This document shows, piece after piece, positions 24,911 through 33,069 of a stretch of 55,863 bases of DNA. The notes under the pieces are model-generated. The model saw only the letters and a program-made list of their open reading frames with translations. It was not told where the DNA came from and did not search any database. A program made the translations under genes and the position numbers. Each line of letters opens with the position of its first letter. Position 1 is the stretch's first letter. Source of the DNA: an uncultured Holophagaceae bacterium (GTDB lineage Bacteria > Acidobacteriota > Holophagae > Holophagales > Holophagaceae); the NCBI GenBank assembly GCA_903884655.1, contig CAISFO010000078.1:1-55863 (forward strand), read 5' to 3'.

Positions 24911-26158
24911 ATGCCTGAACCCGGCGGCAGCGCCCCCCAGACCTGGAACCTCTATGCCGCCCTGGCGGTGCTGATCTACCGTGCCGCCATGACGGCGCTG
25001 CTGTCAGCCTTCCATGCGGTGCCCTCGCTGCAGCGGCGGCGCCTGCTCGAAGAGGAGTCCATCACCGACCATCGCCTGGCCCACCTGCTGGAGCATCCGC
25101 AAGCCCTGGGCATGGCCCTCGGATTCTGGAACCGGATCCTGCTGCTGGTTCTGGTGGTCCTGCTCTGGCCCATCCACTTGAGCCTGCCGGGCGGGGCCTG
25201 GAGCCTGGGGGCGCTGGTCCTGATCCTGCTCTGGCTGGTGGACCTCCTGCTGCCGGCCCTGCTCATTTCCCGGGATCCTTCCCTGTGGCTGATCCGCCTC
25301 TTCCCCCTCTACGGGCCAGTCCAGGTCTTCCTGGGCCCCCTGGTGGATCCGCTGGCCCAGATGATCGGCCGTCGTCACGCGGAGGAACGGGCCAAGGATG
25401 ACGAGGACGAGGAGGCTACCGAAGAAGCCGTCACCGCCCTGCTGGAGGAAGGCGAGGCCGAGGGTATCCTGGAGGCCGAGGACCGGGAGCTCATCCGCAA
25501 CGTAGTCACCTTCGGCAACACGGTGGTGCGGGAAGTGATGACCCCCAGGACCCGCATCGTGGCGCTGCCCGTCACGGCCACCATCCCCGAAGCCTGGGCA
25601 GCCTTCACCACCAGCCGCCACTCCCGCCTGCCTGTCTACGAAGGCAGCATCGAACGGGTACGGGGGGTGCTGCTGCTGAAGGACCTCATGCAGCTGCCCT
25701 ATGGCGCCCAGCCACCCCTGGTCAGCCTCCTGAAGCTTCCCCACTTCGTCCCCGAGAGCAAGCCCGTGGCCGACCTGGTGCGCGACCTCCAGCGGGCCCG
25801 CACCCAGCTGGCCCTGGTGGTGGACGAGTTCGGCGGCGTGTCGGGGCTGGTCACCATGGAGGATCTGCTGGAGGAAGTCTTCGGCGAGATCCAGGACGAG
25901 CACGAGGCCCCTGCGGACCTGCAGGAACAGGCTCCCGGCGTGTGGCTGGTGTCGGGCCAGGTGCACGTGGAGGACGTGGCCGCGACGCTGGGATTCGAAT
26001 GGGAACGGAATGGGTTCGACACCCTGGCCGGCCTGGTGATGGCCAGCCTGGGGCATGTGCCCAGGCCCCAGGAATCCGTGGCCGTCGACGGGGCGAGGCT
26101 CACCGTGGTGCGCATGGAGGGGACCCGGATCGTCCAGGTCCGGGTGGAACGGACCTAG
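24911..26158 (+). CDS. CNNM/CorC-family transporter-associated protein with CBS pair
   Basis: A 415-residue protein of the hemolysin C/CorC family, linked to magnesium and cobalt homeostasis. The N-terminal third has hydrophobic helices (LLLVLVVLLWPIHLSL, LVLILLWLVDLLLPALLI). It is followed by an acidic linker, then two CBS domains (VMTPRTRIVALP; LALVVDEFGGVSGLVTMEDLLEEVFGEI). A C-terminal transporter-associated CorC/HlyC domain carries NGFDTLAGLVM. It probably forms an operon with the downstream ydcF-like gene, whose TTG start is 17 bases on. Confidence 0.9.
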   Translation: MPEPGGSAPQTWNLYAALAVLIYRAAMTALLSAFHAVPSLQRRRLLEEESITDHRLAHLLEHPQALGMALGFWNRILLLVLVVLLWPIHLSLPGGAWSLGALVLILLWLVDLLLPALLISRDPSLWLIRLFPLYGPVQVFLGPLVDPLAQMIGRRHAEERAKDDEDEEATEEAVTALLEEGEAEGILEAEDRELIRNVVTFGNTVVREVMTPRTRIVALPVTATIPEAWAAFTTSRHSRLPVYEGSIERVRGVLLLKDLMQLPYGAQPPLVSLLKLPHFVPESKPVADLVRDLQRARTQLALVVDEFGGVSGLVTMEDLLEEVFGEIQDEHEAPADLQEQAPGVWLVSGQVHVEDVAATLGFEWERNGFDTLAGLVMASLGHVPRPQESVAVDGARLTVVRMEGTRIVQVRVERT

Positions 26159-26175
26159 ACCGACCCGGAGCCCCC

Positions 26176-26934
26176 TTGTCCCAATTCACCCTCCAGAAGA
26201 CCCTCGCCCTCCTGCTCATGCCTGCGGGGCTAGCCTGGCTGATCCTGCTGGGCGCCACGCTGTTCTGCTTCCGCCGACGGCACCGGGGCCTGGGCGCGGT
26301 CCTGCTGGCCACCTTCCTGCTCTATGGCCTGGCGGGAAACCTCCACGTGGGTGCGGCCCTCATGGCCCGGCTGGAGGGAGCGATCCCCCCGGTGGCACCC
26401 ACCAAGGCTGGCCCCTTCGACGCGGTGTGCGTGCTCGGCGGTGGCACCGAGGAGGATCCCTTCGGCCAGCCGGAGCTGGGGCGAGCTGGCGACCGCGTCC
26501 TCCTGGCGGCCCGGCTCTGGCACGCGGGCCGGACGCCCCTGCTGGTGGCCAGTGGCACAGGCAAGGACAGCCGACAGGGCCCGCGGAACGGCGGGACAGA
26601 GACCCGCGCGCTCTGGCGTGGACTCGGCATCCCCGAGAAGGCCATTCTGGTGGTGACAGAACCTTGCTGGACCACCCGGGACGAGATCGCCGCCTACTGC
26701 CGGCTCCAGGAGCGCCATGGCTGGCGCCGCCTGGGCCTCGTGAGCTCCGCCTCCCACCTGCCCCGGGCCCTGGCCCTCGCCGGGAAAGTGGGCCTCGTCG
26801 TGACCCCCCTGGGCGCGGACTGGCGGGGCCGAACCCGGGCCTTCCAGCTTCAGGACCTGGTCCCCCAGGCCGATGGCTTCATGGATGTGCAGCGGGCCTG
26901 CTGGGAGTACCTCGGTCGTTGGCTGGGCCGGTGA
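26176..26934 (+). CDS. YdcF/SanA-like DUF218 envelope protein
   Basis: A 252-residue protein with two N-terminal hydrophobic segments (LLLMPAGLAWLILLGATLFC; AVLLATFLLYGLAGNL) and a DUF218 domain. The domain starts at AVCVLGGG and includes LVASGTG and VSSASHLPRALALA, with the conserved S-x-x-x-H-x-x-R. ElyC and SanA of this family affect envelope integrity; the reaction is not established. I chose the TTG at 26176 because CGGAG lies upstream and earlier in-frame codons overlap corC. It is likely co-transcribed with corC. Confidence 0.82.
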   Translation: MSQFTLQKTLALLLMPAGLAWLILLGATLFCFRRRHRGLGAVLLATFLLYGLAGNLHVGAALMARLEGAIPPVAPTKAGPFDAVCVLGGGTEEDPFGQPELGRAGDRVLLAARLWHAGRTPLLVASGTGKDSRQGPRNGGTETRALWRGLGIPEKAILVVTEPCWTTRDEIAAYCRLQERHGWRRLGLVSSASHLPRALALAGKVGLVVTPLGADWRGRTRAFQLQDLVPQADGFMDVQRACWEYLGRWLGR

Positions 26935-26963
26935 GGCCCACGAAGCTGCATTGCATTTCCTAA

Positions 26964-26997
26964 CTCCAGGTTACAGCCGCTAGGCTGAAACCTGGAG
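26964..26997 (+). promoter_or_regulatory. Strong hairpin overlapping the ribosome site of the glycosidase gene
   Basis: The stem pairs 26964-26978 with 26983-26997 at 14 of 15 positions, closed by a four-base GCTA loop. Its 3' arm contains GGAG (26993-26996), the only ribosome site for the ATG at 27007. No U-run follows, so sequestration of the ribosome site is as likely as termination. Confidence 0.55.
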
Positions 26998-27006
26998 CAG
27001 CCCTGA

Positions 27007-28266
27007 ATGATTCGTCGCATCCTCGTCGCCCTGACCATCCTGGTCCTCCCCCTCACCCTGCGCATCGCCGGGCGCAGACAGCGTCAGGCCCTGGTGCCCC
27101 AGCCCCGCGGCATCGTGCTGGGGCTGTACGCGGGCGTACCGGACTACGACTACGACCAGGAGCTGGACCGCATCGCGGCCACCGGGGCCACCTGCGTGAG
27201 CCTGCAGGCCATCTACCGCATGGACACGGGCCACAGCAACGAGATCCACCGCCATCCGACCTCCAGCCCCACGGAGGAGAGCCTGCGGCGCACCTTCCAG
27301 CAGGCGAAGATCCGGGGCCTGCGGATGATGTTCTTTCCCACCATCAACATGCGGGACGAGGCCGATAACGCGGACTGGTGGCGGGGCAACATCCAGCCCG
27401 ACGACTGGGAGCTCTGGTGGCGCAACTACTCGGCCTTCAACCTCCGGCTGGCGGCCCTGGCCCAGGAAGGCGGCGTGGAGTGGTACAGCCTCGGCACCGA
27501 GATGGCCTCCACCCATCCCTTTCCGGACCAGTGGCGGCGGCTGGCGGCGGCGGTCCGCCAGGTCTTCAAGGGGAAGCTGGTCTACAGCGTGAACTTCGAC
27601 AGCCACGACAGCTTCACTTTCGGCGACTGCCTGGACGTGATCGGCATCAACACCTACGATCCCATCGCCAAGTACGACGAGTACCCCAGCTCCGACCAGA
27701 TCCGGGACGCCTGGTGGTGGATCGTCTACAAGGCCCGCACCCTCACCGCCCGGTTTGACCGTCCCGTGATGATCACGGAGGTGGGCTACCCCTCCGTGGC
27801 CCACGCCCACGTGGGCCCCTGGGACTTCCGGACGGACAAGCCCCTGGACCTGGCCCTCCAGGACCATCTGCTGAAGGGCGCCTTCGGTGTCCTGCGCCAC
27901 TGGAGCGACGGGGACGCGGTGTTCTACTACCTCTACGGCGAGAATCTCAATGAAAAGCCCGTGGGGGGGCCCACGGACCGCACCTATGCCGTGTGGGGCA
28001 AGCCTGCCGAGGCCACCCTGCGGAAGTACTTCCACGAGCCCATCTGGGACCGCCACCAGCCCCCTCGACCCGAGAATATCCAGGAGGCCGTGGTGCAGTC
28101 CCTCGTGAGCTGGCACCGCAAGGTCCGGGACTATGAGGATGCCGACCTGCCACTCTGGGTCGTGGACTGGGAGGCTGGCCACCCCAGGGATGCTTCCGAA
28201 GCCCTGGCCATCCTCGCGAAAGAGCCGGCGCCCGCTCGACGAATTCCGAAAGGTAAGGAACGCTAA
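27007..28266 (+). CDS. Glycoside hydrolase, TIM-barrel (GH113-like)
   Basis: A 419-residue protein. A short N-terminal hydrophobic stretch (ILVALTILVLPLTLRIAG) suggests export or membrane anchoring. The barrel resembles GH113-type beta-mannanase-like enzymes: the proposed acid/base glutamate lies in WYSLGTEMAS and the nucleophile in VMITEVGYPS. LDVIGINTYDPIA fits a (beta/alpha)8 strand. The sugar substrate is not known. It is preceded by a hairpin that hides its ribosome site and followed 26 bases later by a response regulator gene. Confidence 0.72.
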   Translation: MIRRILVALTILVLPLTLRIAGRRQRQALVPQPRGIVLGLYAGVPDYDYDQELDRIAATGATCVSLQAIYRMDTGHSNEIHRHPTSSPTEESLRRTFQQAKIRGLRMMFFPTINMRDEADNADWWRGNIQPDDWELWWRNYSAFNLRLAALAQEGGVEWYSLGTEMASTHPFPDQWRRLAAAVRQVFKGKLVYSVNFDSHDSFTFGDCLDVIGINTYDPIAKYDEYPSSDQIRDAWWWIVYKARTLTARFDRPVMITEVGYPSVAHAHVGPWDFRTDKPLDLALQDHLLKGAFGVLRHWSDGDAVFYYLYGENLNEKPVGGPTDRTYAVWGKPAEATLRKYFHEPIWDRHQPPRPENIQEAVVQSLVSWHRKVRDYEDADLPLWVVDWEAGHPRDASEALAILAKEPAPARRIPKGKER

Positions 28267-28292
28267 GGTTCTGCCGAAAGGTACTCTTGTCT

Positions 28293-29024
28293 ATGAATCT
28301 CCCAACCCGTCCCCGCCCCCTGCCCCAGGCCGAAGTTCCGGCCAAGACCCTGCTGGTGGTGGAGGATGATCGCTCCACCCTGAGCCTCTACCGGGCCGGA
28401 CTGAAAGGCCTGGTGGGCTTCAAGATCCTCATGGCGGAGAATGGCGGTCAGGCCATGGACGTGCTCCGGCAGGAGCCGGTCCACGTGCTGGTCACGGACC
28501 TGAACATGCCTGTCATGGATGGGTTCAACCTCATCGCCAAGGCCAGTCGCTTCTATCCCCAGGTGCCCATCATCGTCATGACGGGCCTGGACGAGAACCA
28601 GCACCTGAACACGCCTCTGCAGCTGGGTGCCATCCGCATCCTCACCAAGCCGCCCCGCCTGACCCTGCTGATGGACGCCATCCGCGCCGCGGCCCTGTTC
28701 GAGCCGGCGGGCATGGTCCGGGGCATTGGATTGAACAGCATCCTGCAGTTGCTGAACTGGGAAAAGAAGGCCTGCACCCTCACGGTCAAGTCCGAGGCTG
28801 GGATGGGACTGCTCTACCTGAAGAATGGCGAGGTCGTGCATGCGGCCTACCGGTCCGAAGATGGGCTGCCCGCGGCCTACAAGATCCTCGCCTGGGACCG
28901 GCCGGACATCGAGTTCGTCGAGACCTGCCGGGTGCATCCCACCATCGATCTGCCCCTCACCGAGCTCCTGATGAATGCCGCCATGATCTCCGACATGCGC
29001 AGCCCCGAGTTCGGAGAAGGCTGA
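28293..29024 (+). CDS. Response regulator with C-terminal DUF4388 (PatA-like) domain
   Basis: A 243-residue protein. A receiver domain occupies about residues 18-135, with acidic pair VVEDDRS, phosphoacceptor aspartate in VLVTDLNMPVMDGF and lysine in LTKPPR. A DUF4388 domain follows (GIGLNSILQLLNWEKKACTLTV, LYLKNGEVVHAAY), found in gliding and surface-behaviour regulators such as PatA-like proteins. There is no DNA-binding domain, so output is likely protein-protein. ATG 28293 is chosen over TTG 28287, with AAAGG upstream. No histidine kinase is adjacent. Confidence 0.88.
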   Translation: MNLPTRPRPLPQAEVPAKTLLVVEDDRSTLSLYRAGLKGLVGFKILMAENGGQAMDVLRQEPVHVLVTDLNMPVMDGFNLIAKASRFYPQVPIIVMTGLDENQHLNTPLQLGAIRILTKPPRLTLLMDAIRAAALFEPAGMVRGIGLNSILQLLNWEKKACTLTVKSEAGMGLLYLKNGEVVHAAYRSEDGLPAAYKILAWDRPDIEFVETCRVHPTIDLPLTELLMNAAMISDMRSPEFGEG

Positions 29025-29058
29025 AGGCTGAAGGCCCACAGGAGCAGGAACAGGCACG

Positions 29059-29105
29059 GGTCGCGGAAGCCACGGAAGCAAGCAGGAAACCGCGGAACGG
29101 GGCTT
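29059..29105. repeat. Intergenic repeat, partial copy 3
   Basis: GGTCGCGGAAG followed by CCACGGAAGC and CCGCGGAACGG matches the left part of the repeats at 21078 and 24678. No clear right boundary is seen. It lies upstream of the DUF1015-serA-serC genes. Confidence 0.4.
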
Positions 29106-29288
29106 GGCCTGCCAGGCGGGCTGAACGGTCGTCCTTTGACGGATTGAAAGCCAAGGGGAACCTCGGCCGGGATTTGGTCAAAAATTTACCTGTTTTAGTC
29201 AAAAAACAACCATTGGGTCCACCAAGTGGTATGGATGAGGGAATAATGGCGCCAGTGCGCCTTGCGCCCCCTCTCCTGGCAGGTGTCC

Positions 29289-30539
29289 ATGTCCCAGCTG
29301 AAGCCCTTCCGCGCGTACCGCCCCCGGCCCGAACTGGCCGCCCAGGTGGCGGCCGTCCCCTACGACGTGGTGAACACCCAGGAGGCCGCCGAGTTGGCCC
29401 AGGGGAACCCCCACTCCTTCCTCCATGTGGGTCGTCCGGAAATCGACCTGCCTGCGGGCATCGATGTCCATGCTGACGAGGTCTACGCCAAGGGTGTGGC
29501 CAACCTCCGGGGTCTGATCGAGAAGGGCGTCCTCTTCCCCGAGAACACCCCCTGCCTCTACGTCTACCAGCAGCGCATGGGCGACCATGTGCAGGCGGGC
29601 CTGGTGGGCCTCTGCTCCGTGGAGGAGTACGAAACCGGCGCCATCAAGCGCCACGAATTCACCCGGAAGGACAAGGAGGACGACCGCACCCGCCACGTCA
29701 CTGAACAGGCCGCCAACGCCGAGCCCGTCTTCCTCACCTACAAAGCCGTGCCCTACATCGACCACATCGTGAACGACATCCGGAAACAGATTCCGGTCTA
29801 TGACATCGTCACACCGGATGGCATCGGTCACACGGTTTGGGTCGTGTCGGGCGAGACGGTGGTCTACGAACTGGTGCACCTGTTCAATGGGGTGGATGCC
29901 CTCTACATCGCCGATGGCCACCACCGCACGGCTGCCGCCATCCGCTACGGCCAGTCCTGCCGGGCCAAGGCCAAGGCCCAGGGCATTCCCACGGACGGCG
30001 ACGAGCCCTACGAGAGCTTCATGGCCGTGGTCTTCCCCCATGATCAGCTGAAGATCATGGACTACAACCGGGTGGTGAAGGACCTGAACGGCCTGAGCCA
30101 GGAAGACTTCCTCGCCAAGGTGGGCGAGAAGTTCGACGTGGCGGTGTCCGCCCACCGCGCCGCCCAGGCCCCCACCACCTTCGGGATGTATCTGGGTGGC
30201 ACCTGGTACGAGCTGAAGGCCAAGCCCGGTTCCTTCCCCGCCAGCGATCCCGTGCGCGGCCTGGACGTGAGCATCCTGCAGGAGAACCTGCTGAGCCCCG
30301 TCCTTGGCATCGACGATCCCCGCACCAACACCCGCATCGATTTCGTGGGCGGCATCCGGGGCATGGACGAGCTGGAGCGGCGCGTGAAGGCGGGCTATGC
30401 CGTGGCCTTCTCCGTCTATCCCACCTCGCTGACCCAGCTCATGTCCGTGGCCGACGCGGGCGAGGTCATGCCCCCGAAATCCACCTGGTTTGAACCCAAG
30501 CTCCGCTCCGGCCTCCTCGTGCGGATGTACGAAGGCTGA
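29289..30539 (+). CDS. DUF1015 family protein, serine-cluster associated
   Basis: A 416-residue cytoplasmic protein of the DUF1015 family. The N-terminus VAAVPYDVVNTQEAAELA and the central motif YIADGHHRTAAAIRYG are family hallmarks. The ADGHHR block resembles the nucleotide-handling motif of ParB/serine-kinase-like proteins. The gene lies directly upstream of serA and serC on the same strand, an association seen in other anaerobes. That suggests, but does not prove, a role in serine or phosphoserine metabolism. ATG 29289 is chosen over a TTG at 29262. Confidence 0.85.
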   Translation: MSQLKPFRAYRPRPELAAQVAAVPYDVVNTQEAAELAQGNPHSFLHVGRPEIDLPAGIDVHADEVYAKGVANLRGLIEKGVLFPENTPCLYVYQQRMGDHVQAGLVGLCSVEEYETGAIKRHEFTRKDKEDDRTRHVTEQAANAEPVFLTYKAVPYIDHIVNDIRKQIPVYDIVTPDGIGHTVWVVSGETVVYELVHLFNGVDALYIADGHHRTAAAIRYGQSCRAKAKAQGIPTDGDEPYESFMAVVFPHDQLKIMDYNRVVKDLNGLSQEDFLAKVGEKFDVAVSAHRAAQAPTTFGMYLGGTWYELKAKPGSFPASDPVRGLDVSILQENLLSPVLGIDDPRTNTRIDFVGGIRGMDELERRVKAGYAVAFSVYPTSLTQLMSVADAGEVMPPKSTWFEPKLRSGLLVRMYEG

Positions 30540-30696
30540 TCCCCACCATGCCGAACAAGAGGCGAGACCCCAGGTCCTGACCGCAGTTGCTGCGGCGAGC
30601 CCGATTTCTGCGGGCCTGGGCACCGAACCGCCTGGATTTTCAAATTCCCGTTCTTCTTTTGATCACCACCACGCACCATTCCATCGGGGTTCTCCC

Positions 30697-31569
30697 ATGC
30701 ACATCCTCATCGCCGACGCCTTTGACGCCAAGCTGCCGGAGCGGCTCAAGCCCTTCGGAGAGGTCAGCACCGACCTGGCCGCCCTCTCCCAGGCCACAGT
30801 CCTTCTCGTCCGCTCGAAGACCAAGGTGGACGCGGACCTCCTCGCCAAGGCCCCGAACCTCAAGCTGGTCATCCGGGGCGGCGTGGGCATGGACAACATC
30901 GACAAGAAGGCCTGCGCCGAAAGGGGCATCAAGGCCGTCAACACGCCCCGGGCCAGCAGCGTGGCCGTGGCGGAGATGGCCATGGCCTTCATGGTGGCCA
31001 TTCCTGCCCGCCTCATCGAGGCCCACACTTCCATGAAAGAGGGCAAGTTCCTCAAGAGCGAACTCAAGCGGACGGAGCTCTTCAAGAAGACCCTGGGCCT
31101 TCTCGGCGCCGGCAACATCGCCACCGAGGTGGCGAAGCGCGCCCAGGCCTTCGGCATGGAGGTGATCGCCTACGATCCCTACCTCAAGGAGCACCCCATC
31201 GCCCAGCTCGTGTCCCTCGAGGAACTGGCCGCCAAGTCGGACGTCATCAGCCTGCACCTGCCCCTGACGGATGAAACCCGGGGCATGGTGAGCGCGGCCT
31301 TCCTGGCGAAGCTGAAGGACGGCGTCATCCTCGTCAACACGGGCCGCGGCAAGTGCGTGGTGGACGCGGACCTCGCGGCCGCCCTGCAGAGTGGCAAGGT
31401 GAGAGCTTATGGCACAGACGTGTGGCCCAGCGACCCGCCCCCGGCGGACTGCCCCCTGCTCAGCGCCCCCAACGTCGTCATGGCGCCCCACCTCGGCGCC
31501 AACTCCAAGGAGAACCTTGGCCGCATCGGGGATGAAGTGGTTCTTATCCTCCAGGACTTCAAGGCGTAA
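30697..31569 (+). CDS. serA: D-3-phosphoglycerate dehydrogenase
   Basis: A short-form (290-residue) D-2-hydroxyacid dehydrogenase, likely catalysing oxidation of 3-phosphoglycerate as the first step of serine synthesis. Seen are the substrate loop IRGGVGMDNID, the NAD-binding LGLLGAGNIA, the catalytic arginine in NTGRGKCV and the histidine in MAPHLGANS. It has no C-terminal ACT or ASB domain, so serine feedback through those domains is not expected. Assignment as SerA relies on serC lying 34 bases downstream. Alone, glyoxylate or lactate dehydrogenase would be possible. Confidence 0.88.
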   Translation: MHILIADAFDAKLPERLKPFGEVSTDLAALSQATVLLVRSKTKVDADLLAKAPNLKLVIRGGVGMDNIDKKACAERGIKAVNTPRASSVAVAEMAMAFMVAIPARLIEAHTSMKEGKFLKSELKRTELFKKTLGLLGAGNIATEVAKRAQAFGMEVIAYDPYLKEHPIAQLVSLEELAAKSDVISLHLPLTDETRGMVSAAFLAKLKDGVILVNTGRGKCVVDADLAAALQSGKVRAYGTDVWPSDPPPADCPLLSAPNVVMAPHLGANSKENLGRIGDEVVLILQDFKA

Positions 31570-31603
31570 ACTACCAACCTGTTTCTTTTCGGGGGAGCCT
31601 CCC

Positions 31604-32701
31604 ATGACCCATCGCGTGATCAACTTCTACGCCGGCCCCGCGGGCCTGCCCCTGCCCGCCCTGGAGCGGGCCCAGGAAGAGCTGCTGGACTTCGCGGGCA
31701 CCGGCATGTCCGTCATGGAGATCAGCCACCGCGCCAAGGAATACGACGCGGTCCACGAGGAGGCCATCGCCCTCACCAAGGAGCTCATGGGCCTGCCCTC
31801 GAACTACAAGGTGCTCATGCTCCAGGGCGGCGCCCACCTGAGCTTCGGCATGATCCCCCTCAACCTGCTGCGGGGCGGCCGCAAGGCCGACTACATCGTC
31901 ACGGGCAACTGGGCGGAGAAGGCCACCAAGGAGGCCAAGCTCGTGGCCGGCGACAACGTCCGCGTGGCCGCCAGCACCAAGGACCTCAAGTTCGCCCGCC
32001 TGCCCTACGCCAGCGAGATCAAGCAGAACCCCGACAGCTCCTTCCTGCACTTCACGTCGAACAACACCGTGGAAGGCACCCAGTGGCACGAGTTCCCCAA
32101 GGCCACCGTGCCCCTGGTCTGCGACATGAGCTCGGACTTCATGTGGCGGCCCTTCGATGTGGCCCCCTTCGGCCTCATCTACGGCGGCGCCCAGAAGAAC
32201 CTGGGCCCCAGCGGTGTGACGCTCACCATCATCCGCGAGGACTTCCTGGAGACCTGCGAGGCCCAGGACCTGCCCAGCTATCTGCGCTACAAGCTCCACG
32301 CGGAAAAAAACTCGCTCTACAACACCCCGCCCACCTTCGGCATCTACATCCTGCGCAACGTGCTGGCCTACAACAAGAGCATCGGCGGCCTCGCGGCCAT
32401 CGAGGCTAGCAACCGCAAGAAGGGCGAGCTGCTCTACGGCTGCATCGACAAGCACCCGGGCTTCTACAAGGGCTTCGTCACCGAGAAGGCCCACCGCAGC
32501 CTCATGAACGTGGACTTCTTCCTGCCCACCCCCGAGCTGGACGACCAGTTCGTGAAGGAGGCCAAGAAGGCTGGCATGGTGGGGCTGAAGGGCTACCGCG
32601 ACATCGGCGGCATCCGCGTCAGCGCCTACAACGCCGTCACCGTGGACAACGTGAAGACCCTTGTGGACTTCATGGAGCAGTTCGTGAAGGTGAACGGGTA
32701 A
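31604..32701 (+). CDS. serC: Phosphoserine aminotransferase
   Basis: A pyridoxal-phosphate enzyme (365 residues) converting 3-phosphohydroxypyruvate and glutamate to phosphoserine and 2-oxoglutarate. The N-terminus INFYAGPAGLPLPALE, MSVMEISHR, LMLQGGAHLSFGM and the Schiff-base lysine in YGGAQKNLGPSG near residue 195 are typical. The GGGGGAG ribosome site is strong. It closes the DUF1015-serA-serC unit and is followed by a clear terminator. No phosphoserine phosphatase is in the window. Confidence 0.95.
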   Translation: MTHRVINFYAGPAGLPLPALERAQEELLDFAGTGMSVMEISHRAKEYDAVHEEAIALTKELMGLPSNYKVLMLQGGAHLSFGMIPLNLLRGGRKADYIVTGNWAEKATKEAKLVAGDNVRVAASTKDLKFARLPYASEIKQNPDSSFLHFTSNNTVEGTQWHEFPKATVPLVCDMSSDFMWRPFDVAPFGLIYGGAQKNLGPSGVTLTIIREDFLETCEAQDLPSYLRYKLHAEKNSLYNTPPTFGIYILRNVLAYNKSIGGLAAIEASNRKKGELLYGCIDKHPGFYKGFVTEKAHRSLMNVDFFLPTPELDDQFVKEAKKAGMVGLKGYRDIGGIRVSAYNAVTVDNVKTLVDFMEQFVKVNG

Positions 32702-32720
32702 CGAAACGCTCGATTCAAGG

Positions 32721-32755
32721 AACGGACCCGGCTTGCTGGCTGGGTCCGTTTTTGT
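32721..32755 (+). terminator. Intrinsic terminator after serC
   Basis: The stem AACGGACCC/GGGTCCGTT (32721-32729 and 32742-32750) is perfect over 9 bp with a 12-base loop. It runs into TTTTTGTTTG and lies 20 bases after the serC stop. Confidence 0.9.
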
Positions 32756-33069
32756 TTGTAAGCTCATCCGGGGACGAACAGATCCACCGGGGAACAAAGA
32801 GAAAAGGCAGGACTCAATTCAGCCGGTGATAACGGTGATGACAGTGACTGGGCCAAGGCGGGCCCATGCGGGGCGTAAAACGGACCAATCACCGGAATCA
32901 CTGGAATCACAGGCAAAAAAGCCTTTCCAGCCATCTCTCGACAGGATGGTCATCGGGTCCAGCCGGTCCCTGGTTCCAGGCCCCCAAGTCCCATTCTTGG
33001 GATTCTTTGCCCACCGGCCGATGACATGCCAGCGCCCCTTGCGCCTACCTGGAATCCACCCCTCTGCCC
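32756..33069. other. Gene-free spacer
   Basis: Between the serC terminator and the next gene I see no open frame with coding character, no convincing promoter and no RNA gene. A purine-rich stretch with GGTGATAACGGTGATGACAG is the only pattern. Confidence 0.5.
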
